Origin: UBA8437 sp003445035
Lineage (GTDB): Bacteria; Planctomycetota; Planctomycetia; Planctomycetales; Planctomycetaceae
Direction: 5' to 3'
Assembly (NCBI GenBank): GCA_937901285.1
Contig: CALCHI010000405.1
Location: forward strand, 1-30,458
Length of the DNA: 30,458 bases
Positions 8,861-17,433 of the stretch are shown in pieces (the stretch's first letter is position 1; each line of letters opens with the position of its first letter). The position numbers were made by a program, and so were the translations under genes. The notes under the pieces were generated by a model, which searched no databases, was not told where the DNA came from, and saw nothing but the letters and a program-made list of their open reading frames with translations.

Positions 8861-9511
8861 ATGAGTACGCAGAGACTGGCTGAAGCGATCGAGAAGCTGC
8901 GTGGGTCTTACGGCGGCCCCGAAGCCGAATTCGCTGCCCGGCCACTGAGACGTTGGTCCACCCTGGTCGATGTTGTTGCCGGTGAGCCGAAAGCGAAAAT
9001 CCCCGATTCGCCTCGTGTTCCGTTTGATCAGCCCGAACCACTGCTGGATCTACCGGTCGAAGCCCTGCAGGAAGCTCTCAAGGTGACCGGTCGAGACCAG
9101 CGGCGTGCCGGAGCTCTGCAGGCACTGGCCAACTGGTGGCCGGGGGATGATGCGGACGAGTCGTGGTGCGAGGACCACGAACGGCGTCGCATGGAATTGA
9201 CCGCTATCCGTGGGGTGGGACACGAACTGGTGGATCGGATCCTGCTGCTGGTGCTCGGACTCCCCGCAATGCCGCTCTCCCGCGCCGCACTCCGCGTCGG
9301 TTGCCGTCACGGATGGAGTGGGCTCGAGTCCGAGTACGACGAGTGGCAGCACCTGTTTCGACGGGCCGCAGAACTGGCCGACTCGACACTGCCGGAGGCC
9401 TGGTGGCTGATCAACCGGGTGGGTCGCTCACACTGTGGCAGCCGACCTCGCTGTGACGGCTGTCCGCTGGAGCCCCTGTTGCCGGAGGGTGGGCCCTACG
9501 AACCGGAGTAG
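8861..9511 (+). CDS. Endonuclease III-like HhH-GPD protein with altered catalytic and cluster residues
   Basis: A 216-residue protein resembling the endonuclease III (Nth) superfamily of base-excision glycosylases. The helix-hairpin-helix is IRGVGHELVD (about 116-125), and the C-terminal HCGSRPRCDGC block matches the iron-sulfur loop. Several hallmarks differ. The position of the catalytic Lys is Glu122. The position of the catalytic Asp, in the motif that normally reads VDTH, is Ser140. The cluster loop has Cys192, Cys198 and Cys201, but the fourth ligand position is Leu207 and the first spacing is one residue short. DNA binding without glycosylase activity is one reading; a divergent family with other catalytic residues is another. 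It is divergent from the oxoprolinase-like gene across 130 bases. Confidence 0.75.
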   Translation: MSTQRLAEAIEKLRGSYGGPEAEFAARPLRRWSTLVDVVAGEPKAKIPDSPRVPFDQPEPLLDLPVEALQEALKVTGRDQRRAGALQALANWWPGDDADESWCEDHERRRMELTAIRGVGHELVDRILLLVLGLPAMPLSRAALRVGCRHGWSGLESEYDEWQHLFRRAAELADSTLPEAWWLINRVGRSHCGSRPRCDGCPLEPLLPEGGPYEPE

Positions 9512-9537
9512 AAAATGGTCCCATACTCGTATCGAGA

Positions 9538-9576
9538 AACGACATAAAGTCATAAACGACAGTTAGTTGTGTCGTT
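9538..9576. repeat. Imperfect inverted repeat in AT-richer intergenic spacer
   Basis: The 254-base spacer 9512-9765 is visibly AT-richer than its surroundings and has no convincing gene. AACGACATAA (9538-9547) and TTGTGTCGTT (9567-9576) can pair over ten bases with one G-T wobble around a 19-base loop. It starts 27 bases after the HhH stop but has no following T-run, so it is not a typical intrinsic terminator. Role unknown. Confidence 0.35.
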
Positions 9577-9765
9577 GTCTGTTTCTGCGGCCCGACAATC
9601 GTTGCAATCGGAAACAACATATCTATCTTCCGTGAGCTACCCGGTCTTCCCTTCCTTTTTATTTCCCCTGATCGTTTCCATGGTCCATATAGGGTTGCGG
9701 TCCTCGTTTTGTGGGCCGTCTTTCCCGTTGGAACAGACCGGCCCGAGAGGCTGTGGAGACTGGCG

Positions 9766-11010
9766 ATGTCGAGCGACCAATCGCATTGGGATCTGGTGGT
9801 GATCGGTGGTGATCGAGTGGGTCACGAAGTGGCCCATGAAGCCGCATCTCGAAGCGCCCGCGTGATGCTGGTGGTCCCGGGAACGGGCAGCCAGCCGGCG
9901 GTCGGCAACGGTCAGGTCGGTGTCGTGGTCGGACTGCCGCGATTCGTGACGGGTGGTGTCCTGGAAGTCACCACCTCGGTGGGGGTTGACCGGTTGTGCG
10001 GTGAGACGGTGGTGATCGGGACAGGCAGTCGGCCGTGGTTCCCGTCATCGTTTGTGGTGGATCAGGACCGGGTGCTCGATTCCGACTCATTCGAGCGTGC
10101 GGCATCGGTGGAACGGGTTGCGGTCGTTGGTGCCGGTCGAGATGGACTGCGGGCGGCCACGTTGCTGTCGACGACCGGGGTGGAGGTGACGTTGTTTGAC
10201 CGGCGTCATCGCCTGCTGGAGGAATGCGATTCGGAACTGGTGGACCTGATGGTGGAGGAAATTGGGCGTTCAGGTGTCGTGTTGCGGTTGGGTGAGGAAA
10301 TTGTCGAGCTCGGTCCGACCCGCGATGGTGCGGCCGTGATCTTGCCCGGCGGCGATCTGGAGCGGTTCGACCGGGTGGTGGTGGCAGTTGGTCGCAGGGG
10401 AAACACAGACACCTTGGAATTGGAGTCGGTTGGTCTGGAGACCGACGAGCGGGGGCGTCTGTGGTGTGACGATCGATTCGGAACATGGGTTGAGGGGATT
10501 TGCGCGGTGGGCTCAGTGATCGGCCATCCGAGTTGGCTGCGTCACTCCCTGGACCAGGGCAAGCGGCTGGCCGTCGACGTGTTGTTTTCGGGTGGTTTCG
10601 AACGTGGGCCGGCAGCTGCGGTCACATCCAGCGGCACCCGGCCGGAGATCCTGCAGGCGGGCTGGACGACCGAGGACCTGATGTCCGAGGGAGTGGATTA
10701 CGAGGCGGGCCGAGTGGGATTCGGTCGCGGCGCGACCAATTCCCTGAAGTTGCTTTGGACCCGCCGCAGTGGCCGGGTGCTGGGGGTTCACGCGATCGGA
10801 CCCGGTGTGGCGGGATCGATCGGACGGGTGGCGGCCGCGATGCGGCGGCGGCTGACCGTCGACCGGCTGCTTTCGACGTGCGGCGACGATGAACTGTTGC
10901 GGGAGGCAGCGACGTCGATGGTCGGAGCCAAGCCTGAGCAACCGACCGTATCCGAAGTGGCACCGCCGGTCCCTCACGAACGTCCCGCCTGGCGGATCGA
11001 CGCAGTCTGA
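9766..11010 (+). CDS. Pyridine nucleotide-disulfide oxidoreductase-like protein, shortened and probably redox-atypical
   Basis: A 414-residue relative of flavoprotein disulfide reductases, closest in feel to soluble transhydrogenase SthA. The NAD-binding half is well kept: VAVVGAGRDGLRAA is the GxGxxG motif, and FDRRHRLLEECDSEL resembles the matching SthA segment. A C-terminal dimerisation-like domain contains GRVLGVHAIGPG. The N-terminal FAD motif is degraded: GGDRVG at 14-19 has Asp where the central Gly belongs. The usual Cys-x4-Cys redox segment and the helical region after it are missing, which accounts for the short length. It may bind NAD(P) but not FAD. The ATG at 9766 has GGAG about 8 bases upstream; an earlier in-frame ATG at 9709 adds 19 unrelated residues. 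Confidence 0.75.
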   Translation: MSSDQSHWDLVVIGGDRVGHEVAHEAASRSARVMLVVPGTGSQPAVGNGQVGVVVGLPRFVTGGVLEVTTSVGVDRLCGETVVIGTGSRPWFPSSFVVDQDRVLDSDSFERAASVERVAVVGAGRDGLRAATLLSTTGVEVTLFDRRHRLLEECDSELVDLMVEEIGRSGVVLRLGEEIVELGPTRDGAAVILPGGDLERFDRVVVAVGRRGNTDTLELESVGLETDERGRLWCDDRFGTWVEGICAVGSVIGHPSWLRHSLDQGKRLAVDVLFSGGFERGPAAAVTSSGTRPEILQAGWTTEDLMSEGVDYEAGRVGFGRGATNSLKLLWTRRSGRVLGVHAIGPGVAGSIGRVAAAMRRRLTVDRLLSTCGDDELLREAATSMVGAKPEQPTVSEVAPPVPHERPAWRIDAV

Positions 11011-11019
11011 GGCATCTGC

Positions 11020-12027
11020 TCAGCGGCGAGCATCACTTAGCAACCGTGACAGGTCCTCGGCGAGCGGCGATTCGATGGTCAGCGGACGACCGGTGATCGG
11101 GTGTTCGAACGACAGCGAGTGGGCGTGAAGAGCCTGACGGTCGATGGCCGGCCATGGGGGGGCAGCGGGTGGTTCGATCAGCAGCGTTCCGCTCCGGTCG
11201 CGACGAATTTCCCCACGCGGGCCGTAAAACGGATCTCCCAGGAGTGGGTGACCGATCGAGGCGAGATGGACACGGATCTGGTGTAACCGGCCGGTCAGCG
11301 GCCGGGCTTCGATCACTGACCATCCGTCGAACTTTTCGAGCACGCTGTAGTCGGTCTGTGCCGGTCGCGGGTTGATCGCGTCGTCTGCGGCCGAGACGAG
11401 ATGGGATTCCGGATCGGTGACTTGGCCCAGCGGGGTGTCGATGGTCCCGTCATCTTCGGCGGGGTGCCCTTCGACCATCGCCAGGTAGGTCTTCCGGATG
11501 GTCCGTTCCTGGAAACCGATCGAGAGTCGGCGATGCGAGAGATGGTCCTTGGTGGCGACCACCACGCCGGAGGTGTCACGGTCCAGCCGATGGACGATGC
11601 CGGGCCGCAACAGGCCCGCAGCGACGGCCGTCTGGTCGAGGTGCCACTGCAGGGCGTTGACCAGCGTGTCGGCCCGGTCGACCTCGGCCGGGTGGATGAT
11701 CATTCCGGCGGGTTTGTTGACCGCCACCAGCCACCGGTCCTCGTAGATCACCTCGAGCGACGAGGGCGTGGCCCTGAGCAACTTGTCGGGCGGTTCGAGC
11801 AAGCGGACGCGGATCTGTTGACCCGGATAGACACGTTGCCGGATATCGGCCACCTGGCCGTCGATGAGGACGGCTCCGGCCCGCACCAGGCGGTGAATGC
11901 GGAACCGGGTGTGGTTGCGGAGTTCTCTGCCGACGACCGCATCGATTCGTCGGCCGCCGAGATACTCGGCGACAGGGAAGCGAACTTCCGGCGGAGAGGA
12001 CGGTACGAGCGGGTTTTCGTTCGACAT
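11020..12027 (-). CDS. RluA/RluD-family pseudouridine synthase
   Basis: A 335-residue RNA pseudouridine synthase. An S4-like RNA-binding domain occupies about residues 17-80. The catalytic domain contains NKPAGMIIHP near 104 and GIVHRLDRDTSG, in which Asp149 is the expected nucleophile, then LTGRLHQIRVHLASIGHPLLGD. RluD-type enzymes modify helix 69 of 23S rRNA, but the exact target cannot be fixed from sequence alone. The ATG at 12027 is used; a GTG nine codons upstream at 12054 is an alternative, and neither has a clear Shine-Dalgarno sequence. The gene converges on the oxidoreductase-like gene with 9 bases between the stops. Confidence 0.92.
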   Translation of the reverse strand: MSNENPLVPSSPPEVRFPVAEYLGGRRIDAVVGRELRNHTRFRIHRLVRAGAVLIDGQVADIRQRVYPGQQIRVRLLEPPDKLLRATPSSLEVIYEDRWLVAVNKPAGMIIHPAEVDRADTLVNALQWHLDQTAVAAGLLRPGIVHRLDRDTSGVVVATKDHLSHRRLSIGFQERTIRKTYLAMVEGHPAEDDGTIDTPLGQVTDPESHLVSAADDAINPRPAQTDYSVLEKFDGWSVIEARPLTGRLHQIRVHLASIGHPLLGDPFYGPRGEIRRDRSGTLLIEPPAAPPWPAIDRQALHAHSLSFEHPITGRPLTIESPLAEDLSRLLSDARR

Positions 12028-12136
12028 CGAGAATTGCAGCGGGCACAATGACACCGGCTCACGATCATAGCCAGCCGATGAGGTGGCGTCTCGTGGTCAG
12101 GAATTTCGCGGGAAATGGGAACCAGGGAGAGAGACG

Positions 12137-13465
12137 ATGTCGGAAGTCAATCGCAGAGGATTCCTGGCGGGAGCAGCCGCCGGAGTCGCGACCGTGGGTT
12201 CGACCCGGCTCCGTGGTGAGTCGAAGAAAGCGGGAGCCAACGAACGAGTACGGGTGGGGGTGATCGGCGCCGGCGGACGGGCGTTGTCGCTGAACCGGTC
12301 GTTTGCCGAAAACGCCAACGCCGAAATTGTCACCATCGCCGATCTCGACCCTCGTCGCCTTCCCCGGGCGGTTGAAGAGGTCTTCCGGCGACAGGGAAAG
12401 AAACCCAAGACGACCGAGGATTTTCGCCACCTGATCGACGACAACTCACTGGATGCCATCGTTGTTGGTACCCCCGACCACTGGCACGCCATCCCGTCGA
12501 TCATGGCGATGCTGGCCGGAAAAGACGTTTACGTCGAGAAGCCCGACAGCCACAACATCGTCGAAGGCATGCGGATGGTCGCGGCGATGAAGAAGCACAA
12601 GCGGATCTGTCAGATGGGGTCGCAACACCGTTCGACCACGCGGATGCAGACGGCGCTGGCCTACATCAAGACCGGTGCCCTGGGCCGTTGCCTGGTGGCC
12701 AAGGCCTGGGAGAGTTCCCGGCAGGGGGCGATCGGGTTTCCCAAGGACAGCCAGGTCCCGGCCGGTGTCAACTACGACATGTGGTGCGGTGCGGCTCCGA
12801 AGCGGCCGTTCAACGTCAACCGGTTTCACGGCCGCTGGCGGTGGTTCTACGACTACGGCACCGGTGACCTCGGCAACGACGGTGTGCACCGGATCGATAT
12901 GGCCGTTGCCGGCCTGCAGGCGGCGATCGAAGCTCAGAAGGAGGACCCACTGGGGCTGCCGACCGGCATCTCGGCCAGCGGCGGCAAGTGGTACTTCAAC
13001 GACTGCCAGGAATTCCCGGATACCCTGCAGGTCAACTACGAGTACTCCGGCCGTCACCCGAGAATCCTGACTTACGAGATGCGTGTCTGGTGCCCGTACC
13101 AGTACCTGGGCGAGTCCGAGGGGGCGGCCGTCTTTGGTGAGAACGGGTACATCGTACTCGGCAACCGCCGTTGGCGGGCCTACGATCGCAGTGGCCAGGT
13201 GGCCGCCGGTGACGGTGACAGCCACGAGAAGCCTCACGTGCAGAACTTCATCGACTGCATCAAGAGCCGCAAGAAGCCGTACTGTGATCTCGAGACCGTC
13301 GGCCATCCGGCCAGCGTGCTGTGCCATTCCGGTAACATCTCGGCCCGCCTGGGTCGCAAGCTCGTGCTGGACACCAAGACGGAGAGCTTCGTTGGTGACA
13401 AGGAGGCCAACGCGATGCGAGGCCGACCCGAATGGCGGAAGCCCTGGGTGTTGCCGGAAGTCTAG
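12137..13465 (+). CDS. Gfo/Idh/MocA family oxidoreductase with twin-arginine signal
   Basis: A 442-residue NAD(P)-dependent sugar-type dehydrogenase. NRRGFLAGAAAG (about 5-16) is a twin-arginine signal, so the protein is expected outside the cytoplasm, as for many planctomycete family members. The Rossmann fold starts with VRVGVIGAGGRA, and the family EKP motif appears as VEKPDSHNIVEG. The C-terminal half includes the segments CQMGSQHRST and GDLGNDGVHRIDMAV and the conserved WYFNDCQEFPDTL. Substrates of exported members are generally unknown; glycosaminoglycan or sulfated sugar breakdown is often suggested. The ATG at 12137 follows AGGGAGAGAG. No sugar-degradation genes adjoin it. Confidence 0.92.
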   Translation: MSEVNRRGFLAGAAAGVATVGSTRLRGESKKAGANERVRVGVIGAGGRALSLNRSFAENANAEIVTIADLDPRRLPRAVEEVFRRQGKKPKTTEDFRHLIDDNSLDAIVVGTPDHWHAIPSIMAMLAGKDVYVEKPDSHNIVEGMRMVAAMKKHKRICQMGSQHRSTTRMQTALAYIKTGALGRCLVAKAWESSRQGAIGFPKDSQVPAGVNYDMWCGAAPKRPFNVNRFHGRWRWFYDYGTGDLGNDGVHRIDMAVAGLQAAIEAQKEDPLGLPTGISASGGKWYFNDCQEFPDTLQVNYEYSGRHPRILTYEMRVWCPYQYLGESEGAAVFGENGYIVLGNRRWRAYDRSGQVAAGDGDSHEKPHVQNFIDCIKSRKKPYCDLETVGHPASVLCHSGNISARLGRKLVLDTKTESFVGDKEANAMRGRPEWRKPWVLPEV

Positions 13466-13493
13466 AGCACCGGGACGGACTCCGAGCAAGAGA

Positions 13494-14447
13494 TCAGTCG
13501 TCGATCTCTTCGAGGAGTTCCCTGACGGTTGCTTCGAGGATCTCGATCCGCCGGATCGCGGCCGTCAGTTGCTGAACGACTGCGGCGGATGATGCAGTGG
13601 CCTGGCGGGACCGCGGCCGGAACCGCGGCCTGGTCTGCAGGTTCAGGATCCGGGTCGGCACGGTTGCTCCGCTGGTTGTTACCGTTGCTCGGCGCGGCCC
13701 CGTGGCGACGCTGTTGGGCGGGATCCGGATCGAGCCACGGATTCTTCGGTTCTTGCCGTCAGTCGTCTGGAGCCGCAAGTTGATTTTCTGCTGGCCGTTT
13801 GCAGCCAGGCGACGGATCTCCTTCTCGATTTCCCTGAGATTGGTGACGCCCTCAATCTGGAGCACCCTGCGTTTTCGATCGCCCCGGCCGGAATTGCCGA
13901 TGACGAGTGAGCCCATACGGATTTCATCTCTTTCGGTCGGGATCGGGGTCACCTCGATCTCGACCGGCTTGCCTTCCCGAATCACCTCGAACCGGACCGG
14001 TTTCTTCTGCGGCCCGGCAGCTCGGACTGTCCTGGTCAGGAGGCCGGGATCGGTCAGCGGTTTGCCGTCGACCGAGAGGATGACATCGAACCGGCGCAAC
14101 CGTTGTTCCTGGTCGGCCGGCGATTCGGGCAAAACGGCACGGATCATCATGCCCCGGCCGGTTGCCAGGCCAAGGTGAGATGCGAGGGATGGTGGGATGG
14201 GGGCCAGTAGTACGCCGATCGGGATGCACGCCACAGTCTTCTGGCCAACGACGTGTTTCTCGATCACGGCCGTTCGACCGACACGGTCGTCGGTTCCCGG
14301 CAATCGTCTCACACGGATGTTCGAACGGTTCTCGGCTTCTTCCGCAGCCGGCTTGTCGCCCGTCACCGGTGTGCCCGGGATCTCCTGAGAATGGACCGTC
14401 GTAGCGAAGCCCGCGACGCACAGCAGGCAACCGAGCATTCGAGACAT
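13494..14447 (-). CDS. Secreted PDZ-domain protein with C-terminal coiled coil
   Basis: A 317-residue protein of unknown specific function. It begins with a hydrophobic signal peptide (MLGCLLCVAGFATTVHS, cleavage likely before QE). A PDZ-like domain at about residues 70-150 contains the carboxylate-binding-type loop IGVLLAPIPPSLASHLGL, then GRGMMIRAVLPESPADQ and FDVILSVDGKPL. A middle region resembles nothing I know. The last 35 residues (from VVQQLTAAIRRIEILE) have heptads suited to a coiled coil. There is no protease domain, so it is not DegP-like; a periplasmic scaffold is plausible. The start at 14447 has GGAG at ideal spacing. It converges on the Gfo/Idh/MocA gene and lies downstream of acnA on the same strand. 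Confidence 0.8.
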   Translation of the reverse strand: MSRMLGCLLCVAGFATTVHSQEIPGTPVTGDKPAAEEAENRSNIRVRRLPGTDDRVGRTAVIEKHVVGQKTVACIPIGVLLAPIPPSLASHLGLATGRGMMIRAVLPESPADQEQRLRRFDVILSVDGKPLTDPGLLTRTVRAAGPQKKPVRFEVIREGKPVEIEVTPIPTERDEIRMGSLVIGNSGRGDRKRRVLQIEGVTNLREIEKEIRRLAANGQQKINLRLQTTDGKNRRIRGSIRIPPNSVATGPRRATVTTSGATVPTRILNLQTRPRFRPRSRQATASSAAVVQQLTAAIRRIEILEATVRELLEEIDD

Positions 14448-14576
14448 GACGTGCTCCTTCCCCACGCGAACGACGTCGAACGAATTGCTGTGAACAGCCG
14501 GTGAGTCTACTGGAAAAATCCGGGGCAAAACAGGGGGGAAGGTCGTTGCACGAGGTCCTCCGAACTTCCGGAGAAT

Positions 14577-17249
14577 TCAACTGCCGGCGAGTTGCCGGAG
14601 CACCGTGTGCAGGATGCCGCCGTTGCGGTAGTAGTCGATCTCGACAGGAGTATCGATGCGACAGGTGACGACGAAATGCACCATCGAGCCGTCCTCTCGG
14701 GTGGCGGTGACCTCGACGGCCTGCTGAGGCTTGAGGTCATCGGACAGCGAAATGTCGTAGGACTCGGAGCCGTCGAGATCGAGCGAGTCTCGACTTTCGC
14801 CCTCACGGAATTGCAGGGGCAGCACACCCATGCCGACGAGGTTGGAGCGGTGGATCCGTTCGTAGCTGGTGGCGATCACCGCACGGATGCCAAGCAGGTA
14901 GGTGCCCTTGGCAGCCCAGTCACGGGAGGAGCCGGTGCCGTATTCGGCACCGGCCAGCACCACCAGTGGCGTGCCGTCGTCCTGGTACTTGCCGGCCGCC
15001 TCGTAGACGGACATCTGTTCGCCCGTGGGCAGGTAGGTGGTCATGCCCCCCTCGGTTCCCGGTGCCATCAGGTTCCGAAGCCGAATATTGGCGAACGTGC
15101 CGCGGGTCATCACGCGGTCATTGCCCCGCCGGCTGCCGTAGCTGTTGAAATGTTCGGGAGTGACTCCGTTCTCCTGCAGGAACAGTCCCGCCGGTGAGTC
15201 GGCGTTGATGGCTCCGGCCGGCGAGATGTGGTCGGTGGTCACACTGTCGTTGACGCTGATGATCACCCGGGCGGCGTGAATCGATTCGATCGGCGGTGGG
15301 TCGACCGGCATGTCAACGAAGAAGGGCGGTTCCTGCACGTAGGTGCTCTGGGCGTCCCAGTCGAACACGTCCCCCTCGGCCCCGGCAATCGCCTGCCACT
15401 CCGGTGGTCCGTCGGCGGCCGCCCCGTATCGCTGGATGTACATATCCGGCGACATCGATCCGGCGATCGCCTCGGCGATGTCCTCCTGGGACGGCCAGAT
15501 CTCGGAGAGCAATACGGGGTTGCCATCGGTGTCGGTGCCCAGCGGTTGGGTCGAAAGGTCGATGTCGGTGGTCCCGGCCAGGGCGTAGGCCACCACCAGT
15601 GGCGGGCTGGCCAGGTAGTTGGCCTTCACCCACGGACTGATGCGGCCTTCGAAGTTGCGGTTGCCCGAGAGCACGGCGGCGGCGACCAGGTCACCGGAGG
15701 TGATCGCGCTGGAGATCGGTTCGGGGATCGGGCCACTGTTGCCGATGCAGGTGGTGCACCCGTAGCCGACGGTGTGGAAACCGAGTTGTTCGAGCGGTTT
15801 TGTGAGCCCGGCCTGGTCGAGGTAGTCGGTGACAACGCGGCTGCCGGGGGCGAGGCTGGTCTTGACCCACGGCTTGCGGGACAGTCCTCTCGCGACGGCG
15901 TTCTGAGCCAGCAGTCCCGCGGCGATCATCACGCTGGGGTTGCTGGTATTGGTGCAACTGGTGATCGCCGCGATGACCACCGCACCGTCGGTGATCGAGG
16001 GGTTTTCGCCGTTGAGCGCCACTTCGATCGCCGGGGATGGCTCGGGTTTCTCGAATGTCTCGGCCAGGTCCTTGTGCCACTGGGATTGCATGTCGGCGAG
16101 GGTGATGCGGTCCTGGGGTCGCTTGGGCCCGGCCAGTGACGGGACGATGGTCCCCATGTCGAGTTCCAGCGTGCTGCTGAAACGCGGGGTGGGAGACTCG
16201 GAGGTGCGAAACAGCCCCTGTTCCTTCGTGTAGCGTTCGACCAGGTCGATCGTCTCGGTGGGCCGGCCGGTCCGTTCCATGTACCGCAGCGTCTCCTGGT
16301 CGACCGGGAAGAAGCCCATGGTGGCCCCATACTCCGGAGCCATGTTGGCCAGCGTGGCACGGTCGGCCAGCGACATCACCTCCAGCCCCTCGCCATGGAA
16401 CTCGACGAATTTCCCGACCACGCCGTGGGCCCGCAGCATCTGGGTGACAGTCAGCACCAGGTCGGTTGCCGTGGCACCCTCGGGCAACTGGCCGTACAGG
16501 CGGAAGCCGACCACTTCTGGCGTGAGCATGTAGATGGGTTGTCCGAGCATCACCGCTTCGGCCTCGATTCCTCCCACACCCCAGCCGACGACTCCCAGGC
16601 CGTTGATCATGGTGGTGTGGCTGTCGGTGCCGACCAGGCTGTCGGGGAAGGCCACCCCGTTCTCGACCATCACCACGCGTGCGAGGTACTCGAGATTGAC
16701 CTGATGGACGATGCCGGTTGCCGGTGGGATCACCCGAAAATTGTCGAACGCCTGCTGGCCCCAGCGGAGGAACCCGTAGCGTTCCTGGTTCCGCTGGAAT
16801 TCCCGTTCGACGTTGTGCGAAAGTGCGTCGATCGACGCGAAGCGGTCCACCTGGACCGAGTGGTCTACGACAAGATCGCAGGGCACCAGGGGATTGATCT
16901 TCTGCGGATCACCGTTCATGCGGACCATCGCCGAACGAAGTGCAGCGAGATCGACGACGGCGGGGACTCCGGTGAAGTCCTGCAACACCACGCGGCCCGG
17001 CTTGAAGGGGATCTCGGCCGGATCGACGCCGTCAGCCGACCAGCCGGCCAACGCCGTCACGTCCTCTTCGGTGACGATGAAGCCGTCGATATTTCGAAGA
17101 CAGGCTTCGAGCAGGATGCGGATCGAGTAGGGCAGGGTGTCGATGTCCCCGAGCCCGTCATCGGCGAGTTGCCTCAGTCGGTAGTACGTCACGTCACCGG
17201 AGGAGGTCGAGAGCGTGGCGGAGGCGTCGAAGGGGTTGGCGGAGGTCAT
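14577..17249 (-). CDS. acnA: Aconitate hydratase A
   Basis: A 890-residue aconitase of the AcnA/IRP class (Escherichia coli AcnA is 891), interconverting citrate and isocitrate in the TCA cycle in the cytoplasm. The [4Fe-4S] ligands are visible: Cys432 in SCTNTSNPSV, and Cys498 and Cys501 in GYGCTTCIGNSGP. The substrate-binding segments GTDSHTTMINGLGV and the swivel domain motifs ISPAG, GSRRGND and GAEYGTGSSRDWAAKG are all present. The ATG at 17249 has AGGAG upstream with a rather long 12-base spacing. It is divergent from the S9 peptidase. The leader contains a long inverted repeat, described separately. Confidence 0.97.
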   Translation of the reverse strand: MTSANPFDASATLSTSSGDVTYYRLRQLADDGLGDIDTLPYSIRILLEACLRNIDGFIVTEEDVTALAGWSADGVDPAEIPFKPGRVVLQDFTGVPAVVDLAALRSAMVRMNGDPQKINPLVPCDLVVDHSVQVDRFASIDALSHNVEREFQRNQERYGFLRWGQQAFDNFRVIPPATGIVHQVNLEYLARVVMVENGVAFPDSLVGTDSHTTMINGLGVVGWGVGGIEAEAVMLGQPIYMLTPEVVGFRLYGQLPEGATATDLVLTVTQMLRAHGVVGKFVEFHGEGLEVMSLADRATLANMAPEYGATMGFFPVDQETLRYMERTGRPTETIDLVERYTKEQGLFRTSESPTPRFSSTLELDMGTIVPSLAGPKRPQDRITLADMQSQWHKDLAETFEKPEPSPAIEVALNGENPSITDGAVVIAAITSCTNTSNPSVMIAAGLLAQNAVARGLSRKPWVKTSLAPGSRVVTDYLDQAGLTKPLEQLGFHTVGYGCTTCIGNSGPIPEPISSAITSGDLVAAAVLSGNRNFEGRISPWVKANYLASPPLVVAYALAGTTDIDLSTQPLGTDTDGNPVLLSEIWPSQEDIAEAIAGSMSPDMYIQRYGAAADGPPEWQAIAGAEGDVFDWDAQSTYVQEPPFFVDMPVDPPPIESIHAARVIISVNDSVTTDHISPAGAINADSPAGLFLQENGVTPEHFNSYGSRRGNDRVMTRGTFANIRLRNLMAPGTEGGMTTYLPTGEQMSVYEAAGKYQDDGTPLVVLAGAEYGTGSSRDWAAKGTYLLGIRAVIATSYERIHRSNLVGMGVLPLQFREGESRDSLDLDGSESYDISLSDDLKPQQAVEVTATREDGSMVHFVVTCRIDTPVEIDYYRNGGILHTVLRQLAGS

Positions 17250-17281
17250 TGCGAGGGGACTCCTGTCGTTTCGTCGTGTGG

Positions 17282-17340
17282 TCAACCCGTGACCAGGTGG
17301 GTAGGCTGTCGGCCGCCGGGAGAGCGTGGTCCCGGGTTGA
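17282..17340 (-). repeat. Long inverted repeat in the acnA leader
   Basis: Arms at 17282-17295 and 17327-17340 pair at 13 of 14 positions, as eight base pairs (TCAACCCG with CGGGTTGA), one mismatch and five more (GACCA with TGGTC), around a 31-base GC-rich loop. It lies between a candidate acnA promoter and the acnA start, ending 33 bases before the ATG. It could be an mRNA hairpin affecting acnA expression or a protein-binding site in the divergent intergenic region. No T-run follows, so it is not a simple terminator. Confidence 0.6.
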
Positions 17341-17365
17341 TCGTGGCACCGTGTGAGCCATTTCC

Positions 17366-17393
17366 ATTGTATGGCTTACTCGAAGTCGGGCAA
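17366..17393 (-). promoter_or_regulatory. Candidate sigma-70-like promoter for acnA
   Basis: On the minus strand TTGCCC (17393-17388) is followed after 16 bases by TACAAT (17371-17366), matching the consensus at 4 and 5 of 6 positions. Transcription would start near 17360 and give a leader of about 110 nt that includes the inverted repeat. Sequence match only. Confidence 0.45.
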
Positions 17394-17433
17394 TGCGGGG
17401 GGGATGGACGGAAACGAGCCGGAGGAGAGGTTG

